Positions 12,112-26,342 of a stretch of 64,000 bases of DNA are shown here, one piece after another. Made by a program: the position numbers and the translations under genes. A model generated the notes under the pieces. That model was not told the origin of the DNA. It did no database searches and worked only from the letters and a program-made list of their open reading frames with translations. Origin of the DNA: Heterobasidion occidentale (Eukaryota; Basidiomycota; Agaricomycetes; Russulales; Bondarzewiaceae); assembly GCA_039111635.1 (NCBI GenBank), contig JBCAQO010000008.1:2356001-2420000 (forward strand), given 5' to 3'. How positions within the stretch are numbered: position 1 is the first letter of the stretch; each line of letters begins with the position of its first letter.

Positions 12112-13188
12112 ATGATAGTCGAGAAAACCCAGCAATCCGCGCAAGGAGGAGCCTCGCCCACTGTCGTGCGTAGAACCTGCAAATGCCATAGCACGCTGTT
12201 TCATGAACTGCTTGAACCCCAATATCTTGACAGGACGATCCTCAACTTGTGAAGGGAGATGCACCTCCCTCGTATCACTGGGCGGTCAATGCAAACCTAG
12301 TGAACAGGTCTTCGTCCATGGCTTCAATAACGTCTACCGCGCACAAATACCAGGATGGTCCACTCATGAACGACGTAGTCTTCACAACGCGCCGCAATGA
12401 TATCTCAGGTGCGCCCCTTTTCATCATACATCCAGTCACAACTTGATCTTGCTACAGGGACATGGCATATCGATCCTTCTCTTCCCCGTCCATCCTCTCA
12501 AGATCGTATCGGTCGTATATCGAGAAGGTTCAGAAGAGCTTCCGACCTTCCTCCCAACGTCGCCTTCAGCTCTAGACACGGTGCTATACGCGCGAGCCTG
12601 GCGCTCTCAGGTACATCTCTGGAGTTTCCGAAGGCACTGGTGCGGATGACAACCCGCACTGGTAACATGCACATTGACGTGGTAAGTATCTCCTGTACAC
12701 GGAAGTGAGCATATTCTCACGTCCAACCGTAGTTCCAGAAGGGCCCGGAGAGATATGTCGACATCGACGCTTATTCTCGACGAGGTGAGTTCTGTGCTGG
12801 ATTTGCGTTGTGCTCGCGAAATCTGTCTCTCATAGATTGATGCTACATCATAGGCAACATCATCGTTCTCCTCCCCCATAATTTTAAGGGCATGATCGAG
12901 CTTAGCTCTCGTCGTGGTAGAATGGATATCCTCCCATCCCTCGCCAAGACGGCACGCATCCTCAAGGCTACAGACGATCGACTGCTCATCCTCGTTGGAG
13001 CCATCGAAACGTCTCCCTCCGACTCCATACTATCGGACCACGGCCAGCTGTACTCTCGCAGCGGAAATCTGTGTGTGGGTTTGAGTGGTCAGGACACGGC
13101 GCCGGTCCCAGAAATGAGTTTGTGGAAGAAGCTTGAAGGGCTATTTTCGATGGACCATGTCGACCTTTCACAAGCCGCGCCCCTCTGA
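12112..13188 (+). CDS. DUF7330-type protein of unknown function
   Basis: Five exons read through with consistent phases. The N-terminal exon (MIVEKTQQSAQGGASPTV) joins a proline-containing segment, then exons beginning near 12461, 12732 and 12854. The later exons give repeating beta-strand units of the type LVRMTTRTGNMHIDV, RYVDIDAYSRRGNIIVLLPH and FKGMIELSSRRGRMDILPSL, which resemble the DUF7330 family found in mushroom-forming fungi. A short acidic C-terminal tail ends DLSQAAPL. Intron donors are GTGCGT, GTGCGC, GTAAGT and GTGAGT; acceptors are GACAG, TACAG, CGTAG and ATAG. The start is the first in-frame ATG, about 60 bp after a CTATATATG box. The biochemical role of the family is not known to me. 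It is divergent from the disordered-protein gene across 279 bp. Confidence 0.7.
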
Positions 13189-13439
13189 TCTACAAGTGCT
13201 ATTTGTTCCCCGTGTCTTGATTGTCCTCATGTGGAAGCCTGGCTTTGTTGTTCCTGACATGTATTGTAACATCTTTTTCTCTTCTCTGACTGCCGTAATC
13301 GTGGGAAAAGACACGCTTCTCCGTGGGATTAACCTCGCTTACCTTCAAATCCGCTCTTTGTCTTTTTAGTCTCCATCGTCGGTGGCTCGCATCCACAATC
13401 TGACTTCCTCCAGCCGTCCAGGTTGAGCACTGCAGCGTC

Positions 13440-14714
13440 ATGGATGCCTTGCCCATCGAACTCGTCGAGGCCATTGTAGGTGTGGCGACCCCCGAGGCCC
13501 TGGCACAGATTCGGGTGTTAAACAAGGCGTTTTGCGCATTGGCCACGCCCCATCTGTTTCAACGCGTTCATGTTACCAATACCATGAAGAGTACCCAATC
13601 GTTTGAACTTGTTTCTCGCAGTCCAAAGCTTATACAACATATTGAAGAAGTCACTTTCCGACATTGCGATGTGGACGAGAATGGCGATTTTCTACATGAT
13701 CAGTATCGTGTGCATCGAGGCTCCATCATACTGTTGGGTGAGTAATCTACTGGTGTTCACTCTGTGGATGGAGAGCTCATGTACCGAGATAGATTCTGAA
13801 GAGGAGGATTCAGAGAATTCTCGAGAGGCGACACGTCGCATGGACTACATACGGGACGTTCTCACAATGTCCTTGAGCCGGCTTCACGCATTTCCAGCCC
13901 TCGAATCGCTTTCTTTGATGTTTTATCCGTGTTTCTCCAAGGAAGTTTTCCACCCCTCAAGTTACAGACTGTATAGACCCACGCAGCTCCAGTGGCGCTT
14001 GATCCCTGTCATCGCTGAGCTTCCCTACTTGAAGTCTCTCACCATCCGCAATTTGATCCCAGTGGAAAGACAAGCCTTATATGGCTTCGAAAGCACTTTC
14101 GAGTCACTAGAGAGTCTGCAGATCACAGTTCTGGGTGGACTTGGCGACACAGATTATCTATATGATCGCTACTATGGGATGTTTTGGCAGTTCACGATGT
14201 CAAGTGTACTCAGCTCGCATGCCCCCTTCTCGGCGACCCTTACGTCGTTCACGCTTCATAGCGGCACTGACGTCGGAGCCCACACCCCATCAACTTTTCA
14301 GGCTTGGAATTACTTGCACTCAAGTCTGTCTCGTTAAAGAGGATCTTGTTTGACCAGGATACCGGCGTCGAGGATTTCATCATCCGGCACCAATCCACGC
14401 TCAAAGCGCTGCATCTTGTCGAGTGCAGGATCACCGTTGATATCGTCACCAAAGAGCCCTCGCGCCGATGGTCGCAGATCTGGACTCGTTTTATTGAGGT
14501 ACTGCAGACATTGGCGGCGCTCGATGTGCGACCGGAACGCGATGACGAAGATACAACTCTTGAGCGCTCCAGCTACGTACGGCTGATCGAGGGGACGGGG
14601 TACTTGTACGACGCTCTCAAAGAACCGGTACTGGGTGAAGAGGACGATCGCCAGGCTCTAGAAATCTTCGCCAAGCTGGTTCGCTCAAGGCGACATGGAA
14701 TAAAGAGCGTATAG
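13440..14714 (+). CDS. F-box-like protein
   Basis: Exon 1 (13440-13737) opens with MDALPIELVEAIVGVA and then LNKAFCALATPHLFQRV, the helical pattern of a degenerate F-box as found in many agaricomycete F-box families. Such proteins usually link SKP1 to a substrate. A 55 nt GTGAGT...GATAG intron leads into an acidic linker and a leucine-rich region with LRR-like spacing (FPALESLSLMFYP, LPYLKSLTIRNL, TFESLESLQITVL, LELLALKSVSLKRI). The coding frame changes near 14285-14288: the text up to DVGAHTP and from GLELLALKS onwards are in different frames. Adding one C to the CCCC run restores a continuous protein. I treat that as probable sequence error; a 41 nt GC-AG intron is a weaker alternative. The end is the TAG at 14714. 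Confidence 0.7.
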
Positions 14715-15062
14715 GACCACAGTTAGATTCGAACGACCACAGGCTTTTCTTTGATCTTATCCTGTAATTGTACTAGACATGCATGTGTCCCTGAAATCTG
14801 GAAAACGTTTGGATTCACCTATGGTGCGGCTGACCCCTGAGTTCCTTGGAATACCGGAGTTGGACACCGTGATGAGTATTCGGATAAAGTTCGCCGCAAC
14901 TTGGCGTGGTGGTTGGTTCGGTCTATATTGATAGCTTTCGCTTTTGACTCACTTGCATGGTCAATTCGCCTCGAAAAGATTATGGAAAACTACAAACGGT
15001 GGACCGCGTGATATCGAGAGGGAAAAAAGCAAAAGAATGAACCGGATACAAGTTCATTGTAA
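14715..15062. other. Intergenic spacer
   Basis: 348 bp between the F-box-like gene and tRNA-Pro. No coding exon is seen. It presumably carries the F-box gene's 3' UTR and the downstream side of the tRNA gene. Confidence 0.6.
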
Positions 15063-15146
15063 GGGCCTGGCCGGGAATTGAACCCGGGACCTCCTCCATG
15101 TGATGAAACACCCTAAGAAGGAATCATACTACTAGACCACCAGGCC
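15063..15146 (-). tRNA. tRNA-Pro (anticodon AGG) with a short intron
   Basis: Read on the minus strand, a seven-base-pair acceptor stem (GGCCTGG with CCAGGCC) and discriminator C enclose an A box, an anticodon arm CCTTC/GGAGG, and a T arm CCGGG-TTCAATT-CCCGG. The anticodon loop reads TTAGGG..T, giving AGG. About 12 nt sits in the canonical position one base 3' of the anticodon and is taken as the intron. Without it the molecule has standard length. It decodes CCU (and by inosine CCC/CCA) in the cytosol. Confidence 0.93.
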
Positions 15147-15262
15147 GATGATAGCTGCCGCGTTTGAAAGATCATAAAGGCAATGCATCGCTAGACGCGT
15201 CACTGGCTTACGCGTCTCGAGAGGCGCAACGCCGCAACCACTGTTCCGTATTGACATCGACC

Positions 15263-17277
<2,015 letters not shown>

Positions 17278-20200
17278 TCACCACTTGAACAAGCCCTTCT
17301 TCTTCTTGTCCTTCTTGTCCTCCTTGCCGAGCCCCGCGGACGACACCGTGCCGACGCTGACCGCGCTGCCCGCCTGCGACGGCACGGGGCTCGGGCGCGA
17401 CAGCTTGGGCGCGGGCGCTTGCCGCTGCTGCTGCTGCTGCTGGGGTGGGGGCTGCGCGGGCGGCGGGGCGTCGCGCGTGAAGTAGAGCTCGTCGTAGTAG
17501 TCCTGGTACGCGCGCTTGCCGCCTTGCGGGTCGCGCAGGCCGTTCGGGAGCGCGCGCGAGCCGACGCCGCCGAGCTCGAGGACCTTGAGGTCGTCGACGA
17601 ACTGGCGCGGGGTGAACGTGTGCGTCGAGCCTGGTGTGCGAGCGCAAAAACGGGCAGGCGGCGTCAGCGCGTGAGCCCCGGGGGAGAAGGGAGCGGAGGC
17701 GCGCGCACCGATGTAGATGTCCTTGGAGAGCGCGCCCGAGAGCTGGTACGCCTCGCGCATCTCCGAGTAGGTCATGCCGCCCGCGACGAACACGAGGAGG
17801 CGGTCGCGCGTCTCGGGCGGGGCGCCGGGGCGCGCGGCGCGGTGCCAGCTGGGCTTCGCGCTGCGGAGGGAGGTCGCGGGCGGCGCGGCGCCGCCGCCGG
17901 GGGAGGAGGCGGAGGAGGCGGAGGTCTGGCGGAGGCTGCGGCCGGCGGGGGTGGGGGGCGCGGCGGAGGGGTAGTCTTTGACGTAGGGGAAGAGGGCTTG
18001 GTCGAGCTTGCCGGCGACGTGCTCCTGCGGGCGCGGTTAGGTGGCGAGGAGAGGGGAGGGAGGGGGCGCGCGCGCACCTCGAGGACGGTGCGGAGGAGGG
18101 GTTTGTAGCGGGAGAGCTCGTATTCTTCTTCGTTTGACATCTTGTGTTTGAGCTTGCGCTTGATGTCTTTATCGCCTGGGCCCTGCGGGCGCGTGCGAGT
18201 GCGAGTGTGGTGTGAGCGCGCGCGCATGGGGATGAGGGGGTGCAGCACGCACCCTGCTTATGCGGACGCCGAGGTGGACGAGGGCGTTGACGGCGTCCTG
18301 TTCGGGGAGCGAGAGGCGCGCGTGCTGGTACAGCCGGCGGCGGTCCTCGTCGGGGACGCCCTCGCGGTACTGGATGTAGAGCGCGATGATGCGGACCTTG
18401 TTCGCGTTGCTGGCGGCGGGGGGACGCGGTCAGCGAGCGAGCGGGCGGGGGAGCGGGAGGAGCGGAAGGGGGGGGGAGATGGGGAGAGGAGGAGCGACGG
18501 ACATGACCTCGCGGCTGTCCAGCAGCGGCACCATTTCCTCGACGAGGTGCTTCGGCGACTTGCCGTCCGCGGTGACGCCCGTCGAGCAGTTCTTTCGGGG
18601 AGCAACGCGGCGCGGGCGTCGGTCGGTCGGTCGGTCAGCAGGCCAGCACATCGGGGCAAGGGACGACGCGGGACGGTACCTGCTCGACGGTGGCGACGGC
18701 GGGCAGCTTGTCGCGCTCGAAGATGTCCATGCACTCCTGGGCCATGTTTAGGTGCAGCGAGAACTGCGCGCGGGACGCGGGTGCGGGTGCGAGTCAGTGT
18801 GGGGTGCGGCGGGAGGTACGCGACGGACCTTTTCGCGCTGTTCCTGGTACTGCGGGAGGCTCGCGAGCATGTCTTTCATGTCGTTCAGCGTCGCCGCGCC
18901 CTCCCTAGAGCGCTCGAAGCCGCGCGACGACGACGACGAGACGAGATCAGATGAAAAGCGAACAGATCAGCAGAGAGAAGGGGGCACGGGACGGAGGCTC
19001 GCGCGCGCGCACGCACCCCTTGAAGCCCGCGTTGTCGGCCATGAAGCGGTTGAAGTCGGCCATGAGCTTGTCGATCGCCTCGCGCATGTGCATGTGGCGC
19101 ACGTCGGCCCAGACGGTGTCCGCGTCGGAGAGCGTCGCGGTCTTGTCCTCGAACGCGCCGAGCGAGGACTGGAACTTGTACCTGCGGGAGCGGGAGCGGG
19201 AGCGTGGTTGGCGGCGTGATTGTGAGAGAGAGGGAGGGGCGGACACGCACGTGTACTTCGCGCCGTCCTCGATGGGGAGGAGGTCGTTCGCCATGGCCTG
19301 GTACGTGAACTCGTGCACGAACGGCGCCATGACGTCCATCGAGCGGTCCGTCACGAGCAGCGTCGCGCGCGCGCGCCCGGGCTCCTGTTTCTACACTCGC
19401 GCGCACGCACACACGCACGCACACACAACATCAGTCGCACACACAGGCACACAGTGTCAGTCGCTCGATCAGGCGCGCGGGGGCGGGGACGCACGGGAAA
19501 GTCGGGGTTCGCGCGCTTGTGCTCGTCGAGCGCGGCCTGGACCGCGAACGCGAGCACGCGCGGGAGGAAGTCGTTGTCGGCTGCCTCGTACGCGCGCGCG
19601 TCGGCGCCGCGCGCGAGGTCGGTGCGCCAGCGGCGGGCGGTGTCGGGCGGGGGCGGGGCGGCGCGGGTGGAGGCGTGCGGGGCGAGGGGGCCGAGGGGCG
19701 GGTGGTGCGAGGGGAGGTAGTACCGGATGTAGGGGAGCTCGTTGAGGGATATGCAGACGTTTGCGATCTGGGGGGTGTGGTGAGCGCGCGGGCGAGACAA
19801 GAGGGGGGGGGGGGGGTGGGGGCGCACGACTTTGGCGACGAAGCGGATGTCCTCGTCGATCCTGTCGCGGGCGGCGCGGGCGGTGGCGTCGTTGCGGGGT
19901 GGGCTGAACATGGAGAAGAAGTGGGCGGGCATCTTGAGGGAGAAGGCCTGGGCCTCGATCGCTGGGCGGGGCGGCGGGGGGGGGCGTGAGTGTCGCTGCG
20001 GGGGAGAGCGGGAGGGACGCACGGATGAAGTTGAGGAAGAGCTCCTGGAGGGCCTTGAGGTGGGGCTCGGCGGGGGACGCGGTGAGGCGCTCGAAGAGGT
20101 GCTCCGCGAGGCCTGGGGCGGGGTCAGCATCGGACGGGGGAGGATCGCGCGCGACGGCGGGGACGGACCGTCGATGAAGAAGAGGTGGGCGGCGGCGTAT

Positions 20201-20601
20201 TGCTGGCGGGCGGGGGCAAAGTCGCGGATGATGCGGTCGACGTTGTGGGTGGTGGGCATGAGGATGTAGATGGCCTCAAAGGCGGGCTGGGGCTCGCGAT
20301 GGCTGGTGATGGACTCGATGACTGGCGGGGGCGTGAGCGGTGAGGGGCAGGGGTGCGGTGCGGTGCGGTGCGGTGCTCACGGGTGACGTTCTCCTGGAGG
20401 ATGTCGAATTGCTTGAGGACGGCGTTGAGGAGGCGCTGGGCGTGGTCGTCGACGACGAGGATCTTCCATCTGCCGGGGGGGTTGACGGATCGGACGGCGT
20501 CGAGGAACTCTGTGGGGGCGGGGGCGTGGGTGAGCGATGGTCTAGGGGAGAGGAGGAGGGACGTGCGCACTGTTGCGGACGGTGGTGATGAGGGAGGCCA
20601 T
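17278..20601 (-). CDS. SEC1: Sec1/Munc18-family protein (exocytic SNARE regulator)
   Basis: SM proteins clasp SNARE bundles to promote vesicle fusion; the Sec1 branch acts at the plasma membrane. About ten exons are read. The start is MASLITTVRN; next comes KFLDAVRSVNPPGRWKILVV, the Sec1-type domain 1 signature, then IYILMPTTHNVDRIIRDF. LLVTDRSMDVMAPFVHEFTY is the strongly conserved SM segment. Further segments are LPIEDGAKYTYKFQ, KSPKHLVEEMVPLLDSREV and IRIIALYIQYREGVPDEDRRRL-like sequence. A long Pro/Ser/Ala insert lies near 17840-17980. The C-terminus is unusual: a glutamine run, a Ser/Pro segment, then KKDKKKKGLFKW. No frame break was found although the gene contains several C6 runs. It is divergent from the Rho GEF (ATG to ATG about 195 bp). 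Introns contain CA- and G-rich microsatellites. Confidence 0.93.
19382..19455. repeat. CA/CG-rich microsatellite in a SEC1 intron
   Basis: Imperfect alternating CG and CA dinucleotides (GCGCGCACGCACACACGCAC and further) between SEC1 exons. Slippage-prone and non-coding. A separate G run of about 14 bases lies in another SEC1 intron near 19803-19816. Confidence 0.7.
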
Positions 20602-20795
20602 GGGAGGGCGGCGATGGCCCCGGACGGGCTGAGTGAGTGGCGGGTGGCGGGCTACTAGCACGGTCACGCATGATCCGAGTGCTACTACAGCGCACGCGTA
20701 CTCGTGGAGTGACATGCGGGTCACGGAGGGTCACGGGCCGGCCTCGCCTGCACCACGCCGGGGGACGGGCAGCAGCGCTCCTCTCCGCTCCTCCC
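20602..20795. promoter_or_regulatory. Compact divergent promoter SEC1 / ROM2-like
   Basis: About 194 bp separate the start codons of SEC1 (minus) and the Rho1 GEF (plus), too little for two independent promoters plus long leaders. It includes a stretch near 20660-20720 that is less GC-rich than its surroundings. Shared regulation is inferred from spacing alone. Confidence 0.5.
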
Positions 20796-20977
20796 ATGGA
20801 CAGACCCCTCGGCCCCCGCCAGCCAGACAAACGCCATGCCGCGTACGAATCCATCTTTGGCCGTGCGAACACTCCCGCTCCCTCCAACACCGGCCCTCCA
20901 CCCCCCATCCCCTCGTCGTCCGCCGCGATGAACTACCCGCCCTCCGTCCGCTACACCCACCCCCAGTACCCGTATCC

Positions 20978-21013
<36 letters not shown>

Positions 21014-24000
21014 CACGCAGCAACAACAACAGCAGCTTTATCAGCAACCCCTCGACCGCAGGACCTCCTACGCGCCCTCCACCGCCTCCTCCTACTCCCA
21101 CCCGCCCTCCTCCAGCCCCTCCTACCCCCAGTCCCACTACCCGCCCCCAACTCAATACCCCCAGCACCAGTACTCCCAGGCCCCCTACCGCCAGCCCCAG
21201 TACGCCCCCTACAACGCCTTCCCCACCCCCTCCGTCCACTCCTACTCCCACTCCATCGCCAGCAACCCACACGCCCCCGGCGTCATCGTCGCTCCCCCAG
21301 AGGACCCCCCAGATGCTAGCCTCGAGTCCCTCACCCGCGCCGGCCTCACCCCCGCACAGGCCTACCAGGCCCAGGTCTACCTCAATAGCCCCATCGGTCA
21401 GCAGCATCAGCAGCAGCAGCAGCAACGACTCCTCCACCACCACCACCACCACCACCACCACCAGCAACACAACACAACGGCTGGCAGCAACCTCGCGACT
21501 CCTACCTCCCCCAGGGCCACTACCAGCCTTACGACAACGACCCCGCCGCCCCGGGGCCCTCCTACCTCGGCGTCAACCTCGACTCCGACAACGGCCGTCT
21601 CGGCATCGAGTTCACAGAACGCGCCAGCCCCAGCGACACCGACGAGAGTCAGGCAGAGCTCCTCTGGACCCGCGCATCCGGTACGTCTCTCTCTCTCTTC
21701 CCGCGCACCGCGCGCGATCTCACCCGATCCTTCACCGACACCAGCCGCCCTCCCCGCCGACCCCTCCCGTCCGTACCCGCTCCAGCTCGACACCGCCGCC
21801 GTCCACCACCCCGGCACGTCCCCCGCCTCCTCCACCTTTGTCGACACCTCCACCTCCGACCCCTCCTCCTCCTCCGCTGTCGCCATCGCCACCACTACCA
21901 CCACCGCCGCCTCCTCCACCTCCCGCCGCTCCTCCGAGTCCTCGCGCACCATGCCCGGCGCCCACCGCCGCGACCGCACCCCGCAGGACCGCTCCAAGTC
22001 CATGTCCGCCGCGAGCACCGCCCACATCCGCGCCGCCCTCCTCGACCAGGCCGCCGCCGCCGCCGCCGCCGCCTCATCCCCACCCTCGCGCACCGGCCGG
22101 CCCTCCCTCCCTCCGCTCCCCTCGCCCTCCCCGCGCCCCGTCGGCACGCCCCCCTCCACGCCCGGCCGACGCACCTCCATCGTCTACCCCGCGCTCCTCT
22201 CGCGCGTCGCCGAGGCCTTCCGCGCGCGCATCGCCCTCGCGGAGCGCGTCAAGGACGGGCTCGCGTACGCGGACGCGTTCGACGGCCGCCAGGCGGTCGA
22301 CAAGATCGCGTACATCATCAAGACGACGGACCGCAACCTCGCGCTGCTCCTCGGCCGCGCGCTCGACGCCCAGAAGTTCTTCCACGCCGTCGCGTACGAC
22401 CACCGCCTGCGCGACTCCGCCGCGGACGTGTACCAGTTCAGGACGCGCGTCCCGAGCCCGTTCGCGAGCGGCGACATCCCCGGCGCGCACGCATCGCGCA
22501 AGCTCGTCCCGCCCGCGCGCCCCGACTCGGCGTTCACGCAGGAGAGCGGCTCCTCGCCCTCGCACGACCCCTCCTCCACCGAGTCGCCGTCGCCGTCGCC
22601 CGGCGATCCCGAGCGCGACGACTCGTCGCCGACGCCGCCGCCGCCGCCGCATGTGCCGGCGCGCGCGCGCGCGGGCTCCGCGGGCGCGGACGACCTCGCG
22701 CCGCTGCCGACGGGCGTGTTCACGCTGCTGACGGACTGCTACTCGCCGACGTGCTCGCGGGACCGGCTGTGCTACAGCATCACGTGTCCGCGGCGGCTCG
22801 AGCAGCAGGCGCGGCTGCACATGAAGCCGCAGCCGGGCTTGCTGCTGAAGAAGGCGCCGAGCCGCGAGAGCCTGGGCGAGCTTGAGCTCGTCGAGCCCGG
22901 GTTGCTGTGGGTGCACTCGGTGCCGGCGGAGGTGGTGAACAGCGTGTCGGACGCGGAGAAGCGCCGCCAGGAGGCGATCAATGAGGTTATTTACACGGAG
23001 CGCGATTTCGTGCGCGACATGGAGTATCTGCGCGACGTGAGTCCTCGCTCGCTCGCTCGCTCTCCTTGCCTGAACATTGCTGATTGACGTGTGTGTGCGC
23101 GCGTGCGCGGCGCAGCTGTGGATCGCGCCGCTCAAGACGTCGGACATCATCCCCGAGGCGCGGCGCGCGGAATTCATCACGCAGGTGTTCTGGAACGTGC
23201 ACGAGATCATCGCGGTGAACACGCGCCTGCGGGACGCGCTGAACAAGCGCCAGAAGGCGTACGCGGTCGTGGAGAGCATCGCGGACGTGTTCGCGGACGC
23301 GGTGCCGCACTTTGCGCCGTTCGTCGCGTACGGCGCGCATCAGCTGTACGGGAAGTACGAGTTTGAGAAGGAGAAGAGCGCGAATCCGGCGTTTGCGCAG
23401 TTCGTGGAGGTGCGTCGCGGCTCGTGGCTTCTTTCCTCGCGATCGCTGACGGACGGTGGCGGTGGTGGCGGCGGTGGCGCGCGCGCGGCAGACGACGGAG
23501 CGGCGGCCCGAGTCGCGCAAGCTTGAGCTGAACGGGTACCTGACGAAGCCGACGACGCGCCTCGCGCGGTACCCGCTGCTGCTCGAGGCGGTGCTGAAGC
23601 AGACGCCGGAGGACAACCCGGACCGCGAGCGCATCCCCAAGGTCGTCGCGCTCGTGCGCGAGTTCCTCGCGGAGGTGAACCTCCAGACGGGCAAGGCGGA
23701 GAACCGGTTCAATCTGCTGCAGCTGGACCAGCAGCTCGTGTTTCGCCCCGGCGAGCAGGTGGTGCGTGTCGCTGTGTGCGCTGTGTGTGTGCGCGTCGTG
23801 TGCTGACGGGGGTTGCGCTTGGGCAGGATTTGCGGCTGAAGGAGGACGGGCGGGAGCTGATCTACAAGGGCGCGCTGAACCGCCGCGGGGGGTCGCAGGG
23901 CGACAGCGGCGAGCTGCAGACGTTCCTGTTCGACCACGCGCTGCTCATGGTCAAGCAGAAGAGCAAGGGCGAGCAGTACAAAGTCTACCGACGGGTCCGT

Positions 24001-26058
24001 CCGCGCCGTCCCTTTTACCCCCCTCGCTCGCCGCGTCTGACTGCTTCCGCTTCCGCTCGCAGCCGATCCCGCTCGAGCTGCTGTTCGTCACGTTCAGCGA
24101 CGACGGCGCGAACGGCGCCGTGCGGCCGTCGCGAGCCGCCAGGGCAAGGTGCTCACGAAGCGCGCGTCGTTCACCAAGGCCGCGGCGCGGCGCCGTACCC
24201 GCCGGCGGTGGGCAAGACGGAGAACGGCGGGAAGGGCGGGTTCTCGATCACGTTCGTGCACCTCGGGCGCAAGTACTACCAGATCACGCTCTGGGCGAGC
24301 ACGCACGTGAGCCAGCGCAAGTGGGTGGAGAACATCGCGCGCCAGCAGGAGAGGATGCGCGAAAGGAGCACGTTTTTCGAGACGGAGGCGCTGAGCGAGG
24401 GGTTCTTCGTTGGGTTGAATCGCGCGAATTGCGCGGCGCCGTTCGGTGCGTCCCCTCCCCCACGCCCGTTTTCTCTTTATGTGTCTTTTTGTGGGTCTGG
24501 TTGTTGAGTCGAGCTCTCTCTCTCTCCGTGTTGTGTTGCGTTGTGTGGCGCGGGTGTGTGTGCGTGCAGCCGCGGGGCGCAAGGTCGTGTACGGGACGGA
24601 CGACGGCGTGTACATCTCGGACTTGCGCGAGCAGAACCGCGACCCGGTGAAGATGCTCGCGCTCACGGACGTCGCGCAGGTGGACGTGCTGGACGACTAC
24701 GGGCTCTTGATCGTGCTCTCGGGTGAGTCCCCTCCTGCCGTTCGTCGTCGTCGCGCCGCTGACGCGCGCGCCGCCCCACGGCAGAGGGCCAGGTGATCAC
24801 GTTCCCCCTGGACGCGCTGGACGCGATCGACCCGATGGCGGGGCTGAAGCGCGCGAAGCGGATCGCGTCGCACACGTCGTTCTTCAAGACGGGGACGTGC
24901 GTCGGGCGGACGTTCGTGTGCGTCGTCAAGACGAGCCCGCTGTCGAGCACGATCAAGATCCTGGAGCCGATCGACCAGAACGTGCGCGGGCGCAGCAAGC
25001 CGACGTTCAGGAAGCTGCTGCAGGGCGGGAACGACACGCTGCGGATATTCAAGGTGCGTCCGTCGCGCGCCGTGTGGTGCGGGGATATATATTGGGAGCG
25101 GGCGGGGATGAAGGCTGACGAGTCGCGCGTGTGTGTGGCGCGCAGGAGTTCTACATCCCCGTGCAGTCGAGCTCGATCCACTTCCTCAAGACGAAGCTGT
25201 GCGTCGCGTGCGTGAACGGGTTCGAGATCATCGACCCGGAGACGCTGGACACGCAGGGCCTGCTGGACCCGAGCGACGAGTCGCTCGAGTTCGTCAAGCG
25301 CCGCGGCGAGAACGTCAAGCCGAAGCCGATGGCGATCTACAGGATCGAGAACGAGTTTCTGCTGTGCTACGACGGTGAGTGCGCGCGCTGCGTGCGCGTT
25401 TTACCTGCGCGTTTGCGCGTTTTTTTTCCTTGGCTGAGCTGGGTGTGCGCAGAGTTTGCGTTTTATATCAACCGCAACGGGTGGCGCTCTCGGCGGGACT
25501 TTATGGTGCACTGGGAGGGAGCGCCGACGCGCTTCGGTGAGCAATCCCCCCCTCCTCCCGCGTGTTCTAGCGCCCTCTGACGATGCCGCAACGTCGGCTG
25601 TGTGTTGCTGTTCGTGTTCGACAGCGCTGCAGTACCCGTTCGTGCTCGCGTTCGAGCCGACGTTCGTCGAGATCCGCAACGTCGAGACGGGCGCGATGTC
25701 GCAGATCATCCAGGGGAACAACCTGCGGTGCCTCTTTGCGGACACGCCGCCCACGAGCGCGCACGGCCCCCCGCCGCCTGTCCCGCCGCAGCGCGCGTCG
25801 TACGCGCCGTATCCGCCGCAGGCGCCCGCGGGGTACGGTGCGGGGTACGGCCAGCAGCAGCAGCAGCAGGCGTACGCGCAGGCGTCGTACGGCGCGCGGC
25901 AGTCGATGCAGTCTGTGTATGGCCAGCAGCAGCAGCCGGGGACGCCGCCGTATGGGCCCCTCGCGGGCGCGGGCGCGGGCGGGCGGCAGGGGCGGGGCGA
26001 GATCATCATGGTGTCGGACGACCGGGTGATGGCGCTGCGGATGGCGACGCCCAGCTGA
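20796..26058 (+). CDS. ROM2: Rho1 guanine nucleotide exchange factor, ROM2 type (DEP-DH-PH-CNH)
   Basis: This family activates Rho1 in the cell-wall integrity pathway. Domains in order: a disordered N-terminus with a glutamine run (CAG repeats, about 20979-21012); a DEP domain (about 22190-22460, AFRARIALAERVKDGLAYAD, YDHRLRDSAADVYQFR); a cysteine-containing link with DCYSPTCSRDRLCYSITCPR, typical of Rom2 relatives; a DH domain (about 22960-23760, EAINEVIYTERDFVRDMEYL, LNGYLTKPTTRLARYPLLLE); a PH domain (about 23830-24420); and a C-terminal CNH domain (about 24570-25740, KVVYGTDDGVYISDLREQNR and GFEIIDPETLDTQGLLDPSD). Around 21407-21475 the frame changes across CAG/CAC repeats; an intron from G|GTCAGC to CACCAG restores it to NGWQQPRDSYLPQGHYQPYD. 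Two probable one-base losses occur in the PH domain near 24125-24200. A Gln/Gly/Pro tail ends the protein. Confidence 0.93.
20979..21012 (+). repeat. CAG trinucleotide repeat (polyglutamine)
   Basis: Eleven or so uninterrupted CAG codons followed shortly by CAA/CAG codons, in the N-terminal disordered part of the Rho GEF. Encodes polyglutamine in the gene's frame. Confidence 0.9.
21407..21470 (+). repeat. CAG then CAC trinucleotide repeats in the Rho GEF gene
   Basis: Six CAG-type units followed, after a short link, by nine or so CAC/CCA units. The tract lies exactly where the coding frame changes, so it is either an intron (G|GTCAGC...CACCAG) or a repeat whose length is wrong in this sequence. 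Confidence 0.75.
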
Positions 26059-26342
26059 TGCGTGGGGGTGTGCTTTTGCTCGCTCGTTCCCTTCTGCCTT
26101 GCGGTCTCGCTTCTTTGTCTTGTCGTTTGTTTGTTTTTGCCCCTTTTTTTTCTTGCCTAGTCCGTGCTGTAATTCTGGCGCGGTGTTCACTCGCGTTCGC
26201 GTTCGCGTTCTTTCTTTTTCGCCTGTTCGAGACACGATACCGACGAGGAGGGGAGGTGATAGCATCTGCGTCTGATCTCTGCGTCTCTCATACTGTTTTT
26301 CTTTTCTTTTCTTCGCATTCATTTTGTTCGCCTTTTCTTTTG

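Noticed and set aside
14262..14303. GC-AG intron in the F-box-like gene
   Set aside because: It would be only about 41 nt with a weak donor, whereas adding one C to the run at 14285-14288 restores the frame and fits the error pattern seen elsewhere.
20637..23087. A single 816-codon open frame across the Rho GEF start
   Set aside because: In part of it (about 21460-21740) the open frame gives only Thr/Pro/Ser repeats, while a neighbouring frame gives a richer, less biased protein flanked by splice signals. I use the spliced reading there.
22074..23279. 400-codon minus-strand open frame opposite the Rho GEF
   Set aside because: Arg/Val-rich low-complexity translation caused by GC-rich third positions on the other strand; it overlaps clear DEP and DH exons.
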